DNA from: Amycolatopsis albispora
GTDB taxonomy: Bacteria; Actinomycetota; Actinomycetes; Mycobacteriales; Pseudonocardiaceae
Direction: 5' to 3'
NCBI RefSeq assembly: GCF_003312875.1
Contig: NZ_CP015163.1
Location: forward strand, 2,542,001 to 2,606,000
Length of the DNA stretch: 64,000 nt
Both the position numbers and the translations under genes were made by a program. Every line of letters starts with the position of its first letter. The first letter of the stretch is position 1. The notes under the pieces are model-generated. The model made no database searches. It worked only from the letters and a program-made list of their open reading frames with translations, and had not been told where the DNA came from. Below are positions 1-8,529 of this stretch, in pieces.

Positions 1-247
1 CACCCGCGAGCCCCGGCCGCACCTTGGTCTGTTCCACCTTGCCGACCGGCACCCCGCGATAGGTCACCTGTGACGCCGGGGTCAGGCCGCCGGTGTCGGC
101 CATCCGCACGGTGACCAGGAATCCGCCCGCCAGCGAGGTGCTGCCGAACACGCGCACGCCGACATACGCCGTGCAGGCGACGGCGACCACGAGGAACAAC
201 GCGAGCTGCACGATGGTGGCGCGCGGCAGCCCGCGCCAGGTCTTCAC
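1..247 (-). CDS. mceF: MceF-like protein, 5' part only (runs off the left edge)
   Basis: Last visible gene of the Mce operon; only about 82 N-terminal codons are in the window. The GTG start at 247 overlaps the stop of the upstream lipoprotein gene in a GTGA (244-247), the coupling used throughout this operon. The protein begins Val-Lys-Thr-Trp-Arg, has one N-terminal membrane helix (about residues 12-33), and then enters the MCE/MlaD beta-barrel fold with the motif TYRGVPVGKVEQTKV typical of the family. Mce proteins form the hexameric periplasmic tunnel of ABC-type lipid importers. The assignment as the F subunit rests on its position after the lipoprotein E subunit. Confidence 0.88.
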   Translation of the reverse strand, partial: MKTWRGLPRATIVQLALFLVVAVACTAYVGVRVFGSTSLAGGFLVTVRMADTGGLTPASQVTYRGVPVGKVEQTKVRPGLAG

Positions 248-1278
248 CGCGCGCTCCTGGCCAGGAAGTCGGCCAGCGCACCGGGTTCGGGCGCGCTGCC
301 GGGCGGCGGGGGCGGCGAGCCGGTCAGCAGCGGCAGCAGCGTGTTCGGCACGTCCAGCCTGCCGTCCACGTTGAGGTAGTCGCTCGGGGTCGCCCTCGCC
401 AGGTTTTCCTGGAACGGCGCGATCTTCGCCAGCGTGGCCCCGAGTTCGGTGTCCAGCCCGCCGAGTTCACCGAGCAGCTGCCGCACCTGCGGCACGAGGG
501 CGAGCAGGTCCTGTTCGGTCTTGCCGAGCGCTTCGCCGGTGACGCGGCTGAGCGTGGTCACCCGGCCGAGCAGGTTCTCCAGCGTGCCGCGGTGGCCGTT
601 CAGCACCTCGATCGCGGGCGTGAGCCGGGTCAGCCCGGCCTCGATGGTGGCCCGCTCGTCGTTCACCGTCGTGGTCAGCGCGCCGACCGAATCGATCGCG
701 CGCGTCAGCTCACCGCGGTGCGCGTCCACCGAGGCCAGCAGCGAATCCAGCTGCCCGAACAACTCCTTGACCTGCGCCGACCGCCCGCCCAGCGCGGTGT
801 TCGCCTCGGCCACGATGGTGCGCACCTGGTCGAGCCCGGCGCCGTTGAGCATGGTGCCCGCGGCGGCGAGCAGGTCCTCCACCGCCGGGCCGCCCGAGGT
901 CAGCTCGACGCCGATCACCCCGCCGTCGGCGAGCGTGCCCGCGGCCGGGCCGGGTGGCGGCTGGAGGTCGACGAACTGCTCCCCCAGCGCCGAACTCACC
1001 TGGATCTGGGCGCGGGTCCCGGCGGGCAGCGGCACGCCGGCGCTGATCGCCACCACCACCTCGGCGCGGAAGTCCCTGGCGCGCAGCTCGCTGACCCGGC
1101 CGACCTCGGCCTGCCCGAGCTTGACCTTGCCACCGACCGGCAACCCGGCGGCGTCGGCGAAAACCAGGGTGAGCCGGTAGGAATCACCGTCCGGGGTGCG
1201 GCCGAGCGGGAGGTCCTGGAAGCCGACGCCGCAGCCGGACACCAGCGTCAGCACGGCGAGGCAGCACAGCCGTCGCAT
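244..1278 (-). CDS. mceE: MceE-like lipoprotein subunit of Mce lipid importer
   Basis: 344 aa. It starts with a lipoprotein signal peptide with lipobox Val-Ser-Gly-Cys (Cys16), the hallmark of the E subunit (LprK type) in actinobacterial mce operons. An MCE/MlaD domain follows (about residues 30-115), then a long helical region that would build the tunnel, and a Pro-rich C-terminus. The ATG at 1278 overlaps the TGA of mceD by one base (TGATG), implying translational coupling. A longer reading frame upstream is open but runs through mceD and is not a plausible start. Predicted role: membrane-anchored component of the lipid-transport tunnel. Confidence 0.9.
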   Translation of the reverse strand: MRRLCCLAVLTLVSGCGVGFQDLPLGRTPDGDSYRLTLVFADAAGLPVGGKVKLGQAEVGRVSELRARDFRAEVVVAISAGVPLPAGTRAQIQVSSALGEQFVDLQPPPGPAAGTLADGGVIGVELTSGGPAVEDLLAAAGTMLNGAGLDQVRTIVAEANTALGGRSAQVKELFGQLDSLLASVDAHRGELTRAIDSVGALTTTVNDERATIEAGLTRLTPAIEVLNGHRGTLENLLGRVTTLSRVTGEALGKTEQDLLALVPQVRQLLGELGGLDTELGATLAKIAPFQENLARATPSDYLNVDGRLDVPNTLLPLLTGSPPPPPGSAPEPGALADFLARSAR

Positions 1279-2336
1279 CAGCCACCCCCGAGCACGGAGT
1301 TCAGGCCGAGCCCGTCCACCGCGCCGGGCGGGAACGGGATGGGGTTGACGATGCCCGCGCCCGAGCACAGCGGAATCGGGTACTGCCGGCAAAGCTCGTA
1401 GGCACCGGGCAGCTGGGACAGGTTCGTGGAGATGTTCAGCCGGATCCGCAGCCTGCCGTCCGGGGTGACCGCGCGCCCGAAGTTGTCGAACGCCAGCGGC
1501 GCGGTGTCCAGGATTTCGGTGAGCTGGCCCTGGTGCGCCAGGATCGTGGTGCTCAGCTCGCTCAGCCGCGCCAGATCACCGGTCAGCGGCTGCCCGTGCT
1601 GCTCGATCAGGCCGGACACCTGGCGCAGCGCTTCGGCGAGCTGGGTCACCGAAGCCGAGATGGTGCCGCGCTGCGCGCCGAACAGCTCCGCCGCCTGGCT
1701 CACCGAACCGCTCAGCGAGTCCACAGTGGACTTGTGCTCGCCGAGCACGGCGACCAGCCGGTCCAGCGAGCCGAGCAGCCCGGTCAGGTCGCCGGAGTGC
1801 CCGGCCAGCAGCTCCGAGGCCTGGGAGATGTCGTGCACCGCGTCCCGGAGCTTCGCACCGTTGCCGTCGAGCGCGTTCGCTCCATTGTGGACGGCCTGCC
1901 CCAGCGAGCCGTCCCCGGCCGCGACCAGCAGCGTGTCCAGCGAGCGCACCAGGTCGTCCCAGGCCAGCGGCGCGTGCGTGCGCTCCACCGGGATCACCGT
2001 GCCGTCGCCCGCCGGTTCGCCACCGCGGAACGGCGGGTCCAGCTCGACGTACTTCTCGCTGATCACCGCGGGCGTGACCACCCACGCGTGCGCGTCCGGC
2101 GGGATCTTCGTGCCGGCGGGCAGCGACATGGTCACGCGGACCGTGCCACCCCGCGGTTCGGTGGCGACCACGGTGCCGGTCTCCACCCCGAGCACGGTCA
2201 CCTTGTTGCCCGGGTACACGCCGTCGGCCTGCGCGAACTCGGCGACCAGGGTGAGCGACGGCCGGTCCCGGAAGTACCAGAGCCCGGCGGCCGCCAGCAG
2301 CAGGGCGGCCACCACCACGGCGATCCCGCGTTTCAC
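1278..2336 (-). CDS. mceD: MceD-like subunit of Mce lipid importer
   Basis: 352 aa with one N-terminal membrane helix, an MCE/MlaD domain (about residues 27-105) and a long helical tail. Two GTG codons lie close together (2342 and 2336). I chose 2336 because it forms a GTGA overlap with the stop of mceC, like the neighbouring junctions, and is preceded by AAGGGG at suitable spacing. The D assignment comes from operon position, since the individual Mce subunits are hard to tell apart by sequence alone. The gene carries one copy of the recurrent 13-mer described in the findings. Confidence 0.87.
   Translation of the reverse strand: MKRGIAVVVAALLLAAAGLWYFRDRPSLTLVAEFAQADGVYPGNKVTVLGVETGTVVATEPRGGTVRVTMSLPAGTKIPPDAHAWVVTPAVISEKYVELDPPFRGGEPAGDGTVIPVERTHAPLAWDDLVRSLDTLLVAAGDGSLGQAVHNGANALDGNGAKLRDAVHDISQASELLAGHSGDLTGLLGSLDRLVAVLGEHKSTVDSLSGSVSQAAELFGAQRGTISASVTQLAEALRQVSGLIEQHGQPLTGDLARLSELSTTILAHQGQLTEILDTAPLAFDNFGRAVTPDGRLRIRLNISTNLSQLPGAYELCRQYPIPLCSGAGIVNPIPFPPGAVDGLGLNSVLGGG
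1719..1731. repeat. Recurrent 13-mer GTCCACAGTGGAC, copy 1
   Basis: Near-palindromic word inside mceD. Exact copies occur at 11547, 44509 and 49575, and related variants elsewhere. On the coding strand it encodes Ser-Thr-Val-Asp, whereas other copies encode Val-His-Ser-Gly, so the conservation is at DNA level rather than peptide level. Confidence 0.6.
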
Positions 2337-3322
2337 CGGCACCCCTTGACCAGGCCGACCACGCAGAGCAGGTTGTCGGGCACCGGGCCGGCGGGCCCCG
2401 CCACATCGGCCCAGTCCCCGTTGCCGGTGGCGTTGGCCAGGTACCGCGACGCCGGGGCGAGCTGGCCGACGGTCTTGGCCAGGTCCTGCTCGCTCGTGCT
2501 CAGCTTGCCGGTGATGCTGTGCAGCTGGTCGAGCAGCGTGTCGAACTGCGGGCCGTGCTCCGACAGCAGCCGGGTGGCCGCCGCGGTCAGCTCGTTGACG
2601 TCGGCGAGCATGGCGGCGATGGCGTCGCGCCGGTCGGTGATGGTCCGCAGCACCAGGTCCGCGTTGCCGAGCAGGGTGACCAGCTTGTCCTTCTGCGCCA
2701 GCAGGGTGTCGGTCAGCTGCTGCACGCCGGTGAGCAGCCGCCCGATCTCGGTGTCGTTCTCGGTGACGATCGTGCTGACCTCGCTGACGCCGTCGAGCGC
2801 GCGCCCGAGCTGCGCGGGGTCCTCGGGGGTCAGTTCACCGAGCGTGCGGATCGCCTCCCGCAGGCGCGGCAGGTCCAGCTCGGCGGTGGCCTGCTGGGCG
2901 TTGCGCCCGAGGTCGTCGAGCAGGTACGGCACGCTCGTGCGGTCGAGCGGGATCACCGCGCCCGCGGCCAGCCTGCCCGGTCCCGCCGGTTCCACGCCGA
3001 GGTACCGGCGGCCGAGCACGGTCATCAGCTTGATCGACGCGCGGGTCGTGGTGCCCAGCGGAACGTCGTGGTCCAGCCGGAAGGCCACGTCCACGCGGTC
3101 ACCGGCCAGTGTTATCCCGGTGACCCGCCCGGCGGGCACCCCGGCCACGTAGACCGGGTCGTCCACGCGCAGCCCGCTCGCGTTGGCCACTTCGGCGTGG
3201 AAGTCGTCGGTGGTCGCGGTGAAGTACCCCGACGGCGCGAGCACGGCCGTGGTCAGCAGCAGCACGGCGGCGGCCAGCCCGAGCATTCCGGCCTTGAGCG
3301 GGTTGCCGCGGCTCCAGTTCAT
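2333..3322 (-). CDS. mceC: MceC-like subunit of Mce lipid importer
   Basis: 329 aa. The N-terminal membrane helix (about residues 12-32) is followed by an MCE/MlaD domain (about 38-120, with VYVAGVPAGRVTGI) and a helical tail with repeated heptad-like Leu/Val spacing. The ATG at 3322 sits in an ATGA overlap with the mceB stop. In Mtb-type operons the C subunit often carries a long disordered extension; this one does not. Function follows from the operon: one of six tunnel subunits that import lipids such as sterols, fatty acids or related hydrophobic compounds. Confidence 0.88.
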   Translation of the reverse strand: MNWSRGNPLKAGMLGLAAAVLLLTTAVLAPSGYFTATTDDFHAEVANASGLRVDDPVYVAGVPAGRVTGITLAGDRVDVAFRLDHDVPLGTTTRASIKLMTVLGRRYLGVEPAGPGRLAAGAVIPLDRTSVPYLLDDLGRNAQQATAELDLPRLREAIRTLGELTPEDPAQLGRALDGVSEVSTIVTENDTEIGRLLTGVQQLTDTLLAQKDKLVTLLGNADLVLRTITDRRDAIAAMLADVNELTAAATRLLSEHGPQFDTLLDQLHSITGKLSTSEQDLAKTVGQLAPASRYLANATGNGDWADVAGPAGPVPDNLLCVVGLVKGCR

Positions 3323-4326
3323 CGGCACACCGCCGAATGCGGGCCGCCGGAGAGGTCCCACTCACCCAGCGGGCCGGTGTCGAGGCGGAGATTGCACACG
3401 TAGATGTTCACCCAGGATCCGTAGTCGAGCGTGCGGTTGAGGTCTTCGAGCAACGCGGGTGCCCGGCCGACGGCATCAGCGAGTGCGTCCGAGTTGTCGT
3501 TGAGCGTTTTCCCGGTCGCGGTCAGGGAATTGACCAGCGGGCCGACCTCCGGGCCGAGGCGGTCGACCGTACCGGACAGCGTGGCGGCCAGGTCGGTGCC
3601 CGCGTCGAGCGCGCCGCCCAGCTGGCCCGCGTCCTCGGCCAGCCCGGTGACCAGCGTGTTCAATGAGTCGAGAAGTTCCTGGAAGTCCGCGCGGTGGGTC
3701 AGGCTGAAATCCACCAGCGAGTTCAGGTTGGCCAGCACCCCGCTGATCACCTCGCGCCGGGACGCCAGGTCCTCGGTGACCGAAACCGTTCTGGCGAGCA
3801 GGCTGCGCACCGTGCCGCCCTGGCCCTGGAAGGTGGCGATGAGCTCGCCCGCGAGCTGGTTGACCTGCGCCGGGTCGAGCGAGTCGAACAGCGGGCGGAA
3901 CCCGTTGAGCAGCGCGGTCAGGTCGAGCGCGGGCTGCGTGTTCGCCAGTGGCACCAGCGATCCCGGCGCCAGCGCGGGCTGCCCGGCCGGCCCGCTCGGG
4001 CCCGGCACCACGGCGATCGTGCGGCCGCCGAGCAGGTCGGCGTAGCGGATGACCAGCCGCACGTCGGCGGGCAGGTGGTGCTGGGCCTCGATGTCCAGTT
4101 CGGCCACCGCGTGCCCGTTCTCGATGCCCACCGACGTGACCTGCCCGGCACGCACCCCGCCGATCAGCACGGCAGCACCGGCGTAGAGCCCGGTGGCGTC
4201 GGTGAACTCGGCGCGGTAGCCGTGGGCCGCCGAGCGCAGGGGCGTGGTCAGCGTGTTGACCACAAAAGCACCGCAGCACACGGAAACCACGGCGAACGCG
4301 AGTGCCTTGACGACGGTGGCCTTCAT
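3319..4326 (-). CDS. mceB: MceB-like subunit of Mce lipid importer
   Basis: 335 aa, with an N-terminal membrane helix containing paired Cys (VSVCCGAFVV), an MCE/MlaD domain (about residues 35-115, including LIGGVRAGQVTSV) and a C-terminal helical stretch. The C-terminus carries two Cys (VYVCNLR and AVCR), as often seen in B subunits. The ATG at 4326 overlaps the mceA stop in an ATGA. The same frame stays open upstream across mceA but has no sensible start there. Confidence 0.88.
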   Translation of the reverse strand: MKATVVKALAFAVVSVCCGAFVVNTLTTPLRSAAHGYRAEFTDATGLYAGAAVLIGGVRAGQVTSVGIENGHAVAELDIEAQHHLPADVRLVIRYADLLGGRTIAVVPGPSGPAGQPALAPGSLVPLANTQPALDLTALLNGFRPLFDSLDPAQVNQLAGELIATFQGQGGTVRSLLARTVSVTEDLASRREVISGVLANLNSLVDFSLTHRADFQELLDSLNTLVTGLAEDAGQLGGALDAGTDLAATLSGTVDRLGPEVGPLVNSLTATGKTLNDNSDALADAVGRAPALLEDLNRTLDYGSWVNIYVCNLRLDTGPLGEWDLSGGPHSAVCR

Positions 4327-5531
4327 CCGGCACGCACCTGCCCGCCACGCAGGATCGGCCCGGCCAGCAGGCCGAGAAGATCCAAAGTGGACCGGCCGGG
4401 TGGGCTGGGGAACAGCTGCCGCAGCTGTTCCTTCTCCGGCGCACCGCCCACCGGGCCGACCGTGCCACCCGGTGGAGTCGGTTCCGGGAGGGGCAGCGGT
4501 TCCGGTGGTGGCGGTGCGGTGCCGCAGTTCGGCCCGGCGAGCGAGCCGTACCGCGGGCAGTCCTCGGCGGTGTACGGCCGTGGACTGTCCAAAGTGACCG
4601 GTGCTTCGAGCTTGACCCACGGTCCGTGCGCGAAGGCGCGTCCCACCGCGTCGAGCAGGGAGCCGAGGTTGTTCACCGTGGCGGTCAGCGCGCCGGGATG
4701 CGCCGCGGCGGTGTCCAGCACCGGGGCGGCGTTCTGGATGATCTTGATGGTGCGATCGGTGTTGTCCAGCAACAGGGCTTCCGCGGCCGCGCCGACGTCG
4801 GCACCGGCGAGCAGCAGGCTCTTGAAGTCGTCCTGGCGCGCGACGAAGGTGTCGGAGATGGCGACGGCGTCGTCCAGCGCGCGGAACAGGTCGGGCGCGC
4901 TGCGTGCCAGTTCGCCGGTGAGCGTGGACACCTTGGGCAGTTCGGCGAGCAGGGCGGTCAGCTCCGGCCCGGCCGCACCGGCCACGGCGTGCGCGTCGTC
5001 GATCAGCCGCCCGAGGTGTTCTCCCTTGCCGCGCAAGGCATCGGCCACCGCGTTGAGCGCGGCGGACAGCTCGCTCGGCCGCACCGCGGAGAGCAGGTCG
5101 TACAGCCGGGTCGCCGCCTCGTACAACTGCACCGACCGCGCGCTGTCGTCGTGCGGGATCCGCCCGCCCGCCGCCAGCCCGGGCGCGCCGGTGCCCGCGA
5201 GATCCACGTACTGGTCCCCGAACAGCGTGCGCGGCAGCAGGCGCGCCTTGACCCCGGCGGGCACGGTTTCCAGGCTGTCCGGGGTGAACGCCAGCGTCAG
5301 CACGGATTCCCGCGGGCCACCGCGGACCTCGGTGACCGTGCCGACCACGATGCCGCGGAACTGCACCGGCGACTGCGCGCGCAGCGGTCCCGCCGAAGCG
5401 GGTACCACCAGCGTCAGCTCCGGTTCGTCCCGCCAGGCTCCCGCGCGGAAGGCGACCACGGTGACCGACGCAGCCAGCAGTACGGCCACCCCGAACAGGC
5501 CGCCCGCCGCCTGCCGCCACCGCGCGCTCAC
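4323..5531 (-). CDS. mceA: MceA-like subunit of Mce lipid importer
   Basis: 402 aa, the first Mce tunnel subunit after the two permease genes, as in all mce operons. The GTG at 5531 overlaps the yrbEB stop (GTGA 5528-5531). It has a membrane helix (about residues 10-30), an MCE/MlaD domain (about 38-120 with QFRGIVVGTVTEV and LFGDQYVDL), a long alpha-helical region, and then a Pro/Gly-rich C-terminal segment with a Cys pair (EDCPRYGSLAGPNC). Extended reading into yrbEB is possible in this frame but is contradicted by the operon coupling. Confidence 0.9.
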   Translation of the reverse strand: MSARWRQAAGGLFGVAVLLAASVTVVAFRAGAWRDEPELTLVVPASAGPLRAQSPVQFRGIVVGTVTEVRGGPRESVLTLAFTPDSLETVPAGVKARLLPRTLFGDQYVDLAGTGAPGLAAGGRIPHDDSARSVQLYEAATRLYDLLSAVRPSELSAALNAVADALRGKGEHLGRLIDDAHAVAGAAGPELTALLAELPKVSTLTGELARSAPDLFRALDDAVAISDTFVARQDDFKSLLLAGADVGAAAEALLLDNTDRTIKIIQNAAPVLDTAAAHPGALTATVNNLGSLLDAVGRAFAHGPWVKLEAPVTLDSPRPYTAEDCPRYGSLAGPNCGTAPPPPEPLPLPEPTPPGGTVGPVGGAPEKEQLRQLFPSPPGRSTLDLLGLLAGPILRGGQVRAG

Positions 5532-6379
5532 TGCGGCGCCATCCCGGGCAGCGTCTGGTGCACACCCCAGAACAACACGGTCAGCAGCACGTCGGTGGTC
5601 ATGATCAGCACGATGCTGGTCCGCAGCGCGCGGCCCGCCGCGCGGCCGACGCCCTCGGGCCCGCCGGTGGCGAAGAAGCCGTAATAACAGTGCACCAGCG
5701 TGGCGATCCCGGCGAAGACCAGCGCCTTGAGCAGGGAGTAGACCACGTCCTCCGGCGGCAGGAACAGGCCGAAGTAGTAGTCGTAGGTGCCCTGCGACTG
5801 GCCGTTCAGCTCGACCACGGCCAGCCCGGTGGCCACGTAGGAGGCGAACAGGCCGACCAGGTACAGCGGCACCACCGCGGCGAACGCGGCGATCATCCTG
5901 GTGCTGACCAGGAACGGCACCGCGCGGATGCTCATCGACTCCAGCGCGTCGATCTCGTCGGAGATGCGCATCGCGCCCAGCTGCGCGGTGAACCCGGTGC
6001 CCACCTTCGCCGCGAGCGCCACGCTGGCCACCACCGGCGCGATCTCGCGGGTGTTCGCCACCGCCGACATCACCCCGGCCATCGGCGACAGGCCGACCAG
6101 GTCCAGCCCGCGGAAGCCCTCCAGGCCGACCTGCGTGCCGGAGACGAACGACATGGCGAAGATGACGCCGACCGTGCCGCCGCCGGCGAGCAGCGCGCCG
6201 GAGCCGAAGCTGATCTCGCCGGTCAGCCGCAGCACGTGCCGCCAGTACCTGGTCACGGTCAGCGGAACCGCGCCCAAAGCCTTGCCGTAGAAGGCGAACT
6301 GCACACCGAGCCCGGCGAGCCGGTCCACCCCGGCCGCTCCGGCGGCACGCACGGCGTGCGGTACGGGCGTGACGGCCAT
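5528..6379 (-). CDS. yrbEB: YrbE/MlaE-type permease B of Mce lipid importer
   Basis: 283 aa, five or six predicted membrane helices, MlaE permease family. The conserved family segment with LESM..R.VPFLVSTRM is visible around residues 145-165. YrbE proteins form the membrane channel of Mce importers and couple to a separately encoded MceG/Mkl ATPase, which is not in this window. The ATG at 6379 shares a base with the stop of yrbEA (TGATG). The pairing with yrbEA gives the usual heterodimer. Confidence 0.93.
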   Translation of the reverse strand: MAVTPVPHAVRAAGAAGVDRLAGLGVQFAFYGKALGAVPLTVTRYWRHVLRLTGEISFGSGALLAGGGTVGVIFAMSFVSGTQVGLEGFRGLDLVGLSPMAGVMSAVANTREIAPVVASVALAAKVGTGFTAQLGAMRISDEIDALESMSIRAVPFLVSTRMIAAFAAVVPLYLVGLFASYVATGLAVVELNGQSQGTYDYYFGLFLPPEDVVYSLLKALVFAGIATLVHCYYGFFATGGPEGVGRAAGRALRTSIVLIMTTDVLLTVLFWGVHQTLPGMAPQ

Positions 6380-7185
6380 CAGTACTCACCCCGCGCGGGC
6401 ACCAGCAGCGCGAAGAGCTGGCTGATCACCGTGTTCGCCACAAAAACCGCGATGAAGGCGAGCACCACGGCCTCGTTCACCGCGTCGCCGACGCCCTGCG
6501 GGCCGCCGCGCACGGTCAGTCCTTTGTAGCCCGCGATCAACGCCGACAGCAGGCCGAACACCGCGGCCTTCAGCTCGGCCGAGACGAAGTCCCACACCGA
6601 GGCGAACTGGGTCATGGTGGCCAGGAAGCTGCCCGCGGTGCCGTCGACCACGTACACGTGGAACAGCAGGCTGGCGCCGATGCCGACGACCATCACCACC
6701 GCGCACAACAGCACCGACACCACGGTCGCGGCCAGCACCCGGGGTACCACCAGCCGTTCCACCGGCGAAATGCCCATCACCTCGAGCGCGTCGGTCTCCT
6801 CGCGGATCTTGCGGGAGCCGAGATCGGCGGTGATCGCCGAGCCGCCGACCCCGGCGATCATCAGCGCGCACACCATCGGCCCGGCCTGCCCGATGATCAG
6901 GAACGCGACCACCGCGCCGCCGTAGGCCTCGGCGCCGATCTGCGCGGCGAGCGAGCCGACGTTGAGCGCCACGGCCACCCCGAACGGCAGCATCACCAGC
7001 ACCGACGGCAGCGTGGTGACCGACGCGGTGAACCAGAACTGCTGCAGGATTTCGCGCCACGAAAGGGTTCTGGCCGCCACCGCGCGCACCAGCGCCCGCA
7101 GGGTGTACCAGCAGAAGGCGATCAGGTCCCCGGCTTCGGCGGCGGCGCGGGCCACCGGGCCACGGTCGGTGTCAACGGCGGACAT
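6379..7185 (-). CDS. yrbEA: YrbE/MlaE-type permease A of Mce lipid importer
   Basis: 268 aa, first gene of the operon. The frame is open back to 7317, but I place the start at the ATG at 7185 because it is preceded by GAGGAGGTGCGC, a strong ribosome site, and gives the normal family length. The MlaE signature with EETDALEVMGISPVERLV lies near residue 130. Upstream, 7186-7353 holds no gene; it should contain the operon promoter and possibly operators for the regulator encoded next to it (GTTAAC and GGTTAT elements lie near 7331-7356), but no hexamer pair is convincing. Confidence 0.93.
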   Translation of the reverse strand: MSAVDTDRGPVARAAAEAGDLIAFCWYTLRALVRAVAARTLSWREILQQFWFTASVTTLPSVLVMLPFGVAVALNVGSLAAQIGAEAYGGAVVAFLIIGQAGPMVCALMIAGVGGSAITADLGSRKIREETDALEVMGISPVERLVVPRVLAATVVSVLLCAVVMVVGIGASLLFHVYVVDGTAGSFLATMTQFASVWDFVSAELKAAVFGLLSALIAGYKGLTVRGGPQGVGDAVNEAVVLAFIAVFVANTVISQLFALLVPARGEY

Positions 7186-7353
7186 GCGCACCTCCTCTGC
7201 CGAGGCGTGGATTAACGGCCGGTCGCGAGCATGCACAGTAACAACGGGCGTCGCGGAACACCAGTTGACCGGCAAAGATGGCTCTCTTGCTGGAGAAACG
7301 ACACTCGTGCGGCGCAATGCACCGATTCGAAGTTAACCGTGGTTCGCTGCTGG

Positions 7354-8502
7354 TTATCTCCGGAGAAGCGCGAGCACCAGGTGCTCGGCGTGCGCGGGGC
7401 CGCCGTGCGGCCGCCGCACCCTGGCCAGGTCGGTGATCACGTTGAGCGCGGCGTGCACGCGGAACCGCAGTTCGCCGGGACTGTCCCCCGGCCGTTCGGC
7501 CTCGGTCAGCCGGAGCCAGACGTCGACCTGCCGCCGCTGCACGCGGTGCAGTTCGGCCCGGTCGGCCTCGGGTAGGTTTCCGTGCTCCGCCAGGTAGATC
7601 CCGGCGAGTTCGGCCTGGCCGTAGGTCAGCTCGGTGTAGCCGCGCACCAGCCGTTCGAGCGGATCGCCCGGCGCGTCGAGCGCGGTCAGCGCGTCCACGG
7701 TGACCAGCTCGACCCGTCCCGCCGCCCGGTGGTAGATCGCCGCGAGCAGCGCCGGCTTGCTCGCGAAGTGCCGGTACACCCCGGACGAGTTGATCCCGGC
7801 CGCCGCGCCCACGTCCTCCATCGCCACCGCGTGGTAACCGTCGCGGTGGAACAACCGCACCGCCTCGGCGAGCAGTCTTTCCCGGCGTGGCAACAGGTCC
7901 AGCGAAGGCGAGGGCGGCACCGTGTCGTCCGCGGGTGGCAGGCCGGTCGCGGCCAGGACCGTGCGGCAGCAGTCGAGCAGCGTTTCCCGCGCCTTGGCCC
8001 GCGAGAGCGTCGCACGATGGGTGGACGGGCTGACCACCACGCTCAGCGCGGCCCGCACGAGCAGGCTCGCCTCCGGTTTCGACAGTTCCGGCCGCGCTTG
8101 GCGCAGCAGTCCCCGCAGCGGCTCCAGCACTTCCCGGATCCGCCCGGCCAGCCGTGTCCACTCCGGACCCGACAGGTGGCGGCCTTCCCACTGGTACAGC
8201 CGCGCCGCCGTGCGCCGCTGCAGCGAAAGCTCCACCAGCGCGCGGAAAGCCTCGTCCAGCCGCTCCCCCGCCGGGCCGCAACCACCGGCCGGGCCCTCGA
8301 CCGCGGCCGCGACACCCTCGCAGAGATCGCCGATCGCGGCCACCAGTATCGCCCGCTTCCCGGGGAAGTGCCGGTAGATCGCCGGGCCGGTCAGGCCGAG
8401 TGCCGCGGCGATCTCGGTCACCCCGACGTTGTGGTAACCGCGCGCGCAGAACAGTTCCGCCGCGGTGGCGGCGATCTGCGCGGAACGGCTGGCGGCGGGC
8501 AC
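7354..8502 (-). CDS. Tandem TetR regulator (two TetR units in one chain)
   Basis: 382 aa. Two complete TetR-type helix-turn-helix domains are present: residues about 6-57 (with VTEIAAALGLTGPAIYRHFP) and about 205-258 (with MEDVGAAAGINSSGVYRHFA), each followed by its own helical ligand-type region. Typical TetR proteins are about 200 aa, so this is a fused dimer-like chain. It lies 168 bp upstream of the Mce operon on the same strand and probably regulates it or the acyl-CoA dehydrogenase gene behind it. The GTG start at 8502 has no ribosome site; a TAGGCT hexamer lies six bases upstream, suggesting a leaderless message. Confidence 0.9.
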   Translation of the reverse strand: MPAASRSAQIAATAAELFCARGYHNVGVTEIAAALGLTGPAIYRHFPGKRAILVAAIGDLCEGVAAAVEGPAGGCGPAGERLDEAFRALVELSLQRRTAARLYQWEGRHLSGPEWTRLAGRIREVLEPLRGLLRQARPELSKPEASLLVRAALSVVVSPSTHRATLSRAKARETLLDCCRTVLAATGLPPADDTVPPSPSLDLLPRRERLLAEAVRLFHRDGYHAVAMEDVGAAAGINSSGVYRHFASKPALLAAIYHRAAGRVELVTVDALTALDAPGDPLERLVRGYTELTYGQAELAGIYLAEHGNLPEADRAELHRVQRRQVDVWLRLTEAERPGDSPGELRFRVHAALNVITDLARVRRPHGGPAHAEHLVLALLRR

Positions 8503-8508
8503 CGCGAC

Positions 8509-8514
8509 AGCCTA
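8509..8514 (-). promoter_or_regulatory. -10 element (TAGGCT) for leaderless tandem-TetR gene
   Basis: TAGGCT on the minus strand, six bases before the GTG start of the tandem TetR gene, with no Shine-Dalgarno sequence between. No clear -35 box is visible. Confidence 0.45.
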
Positions 8515-8529
8515 ACCAGCCCGAGGTGC

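Noticed and set aside
4327..5565. Extended start for mceB (748-aa frame)
   Set aside because: The extension covers mceA in another frame. ATG 4326 sits in the operon's regular ATGA overlap.
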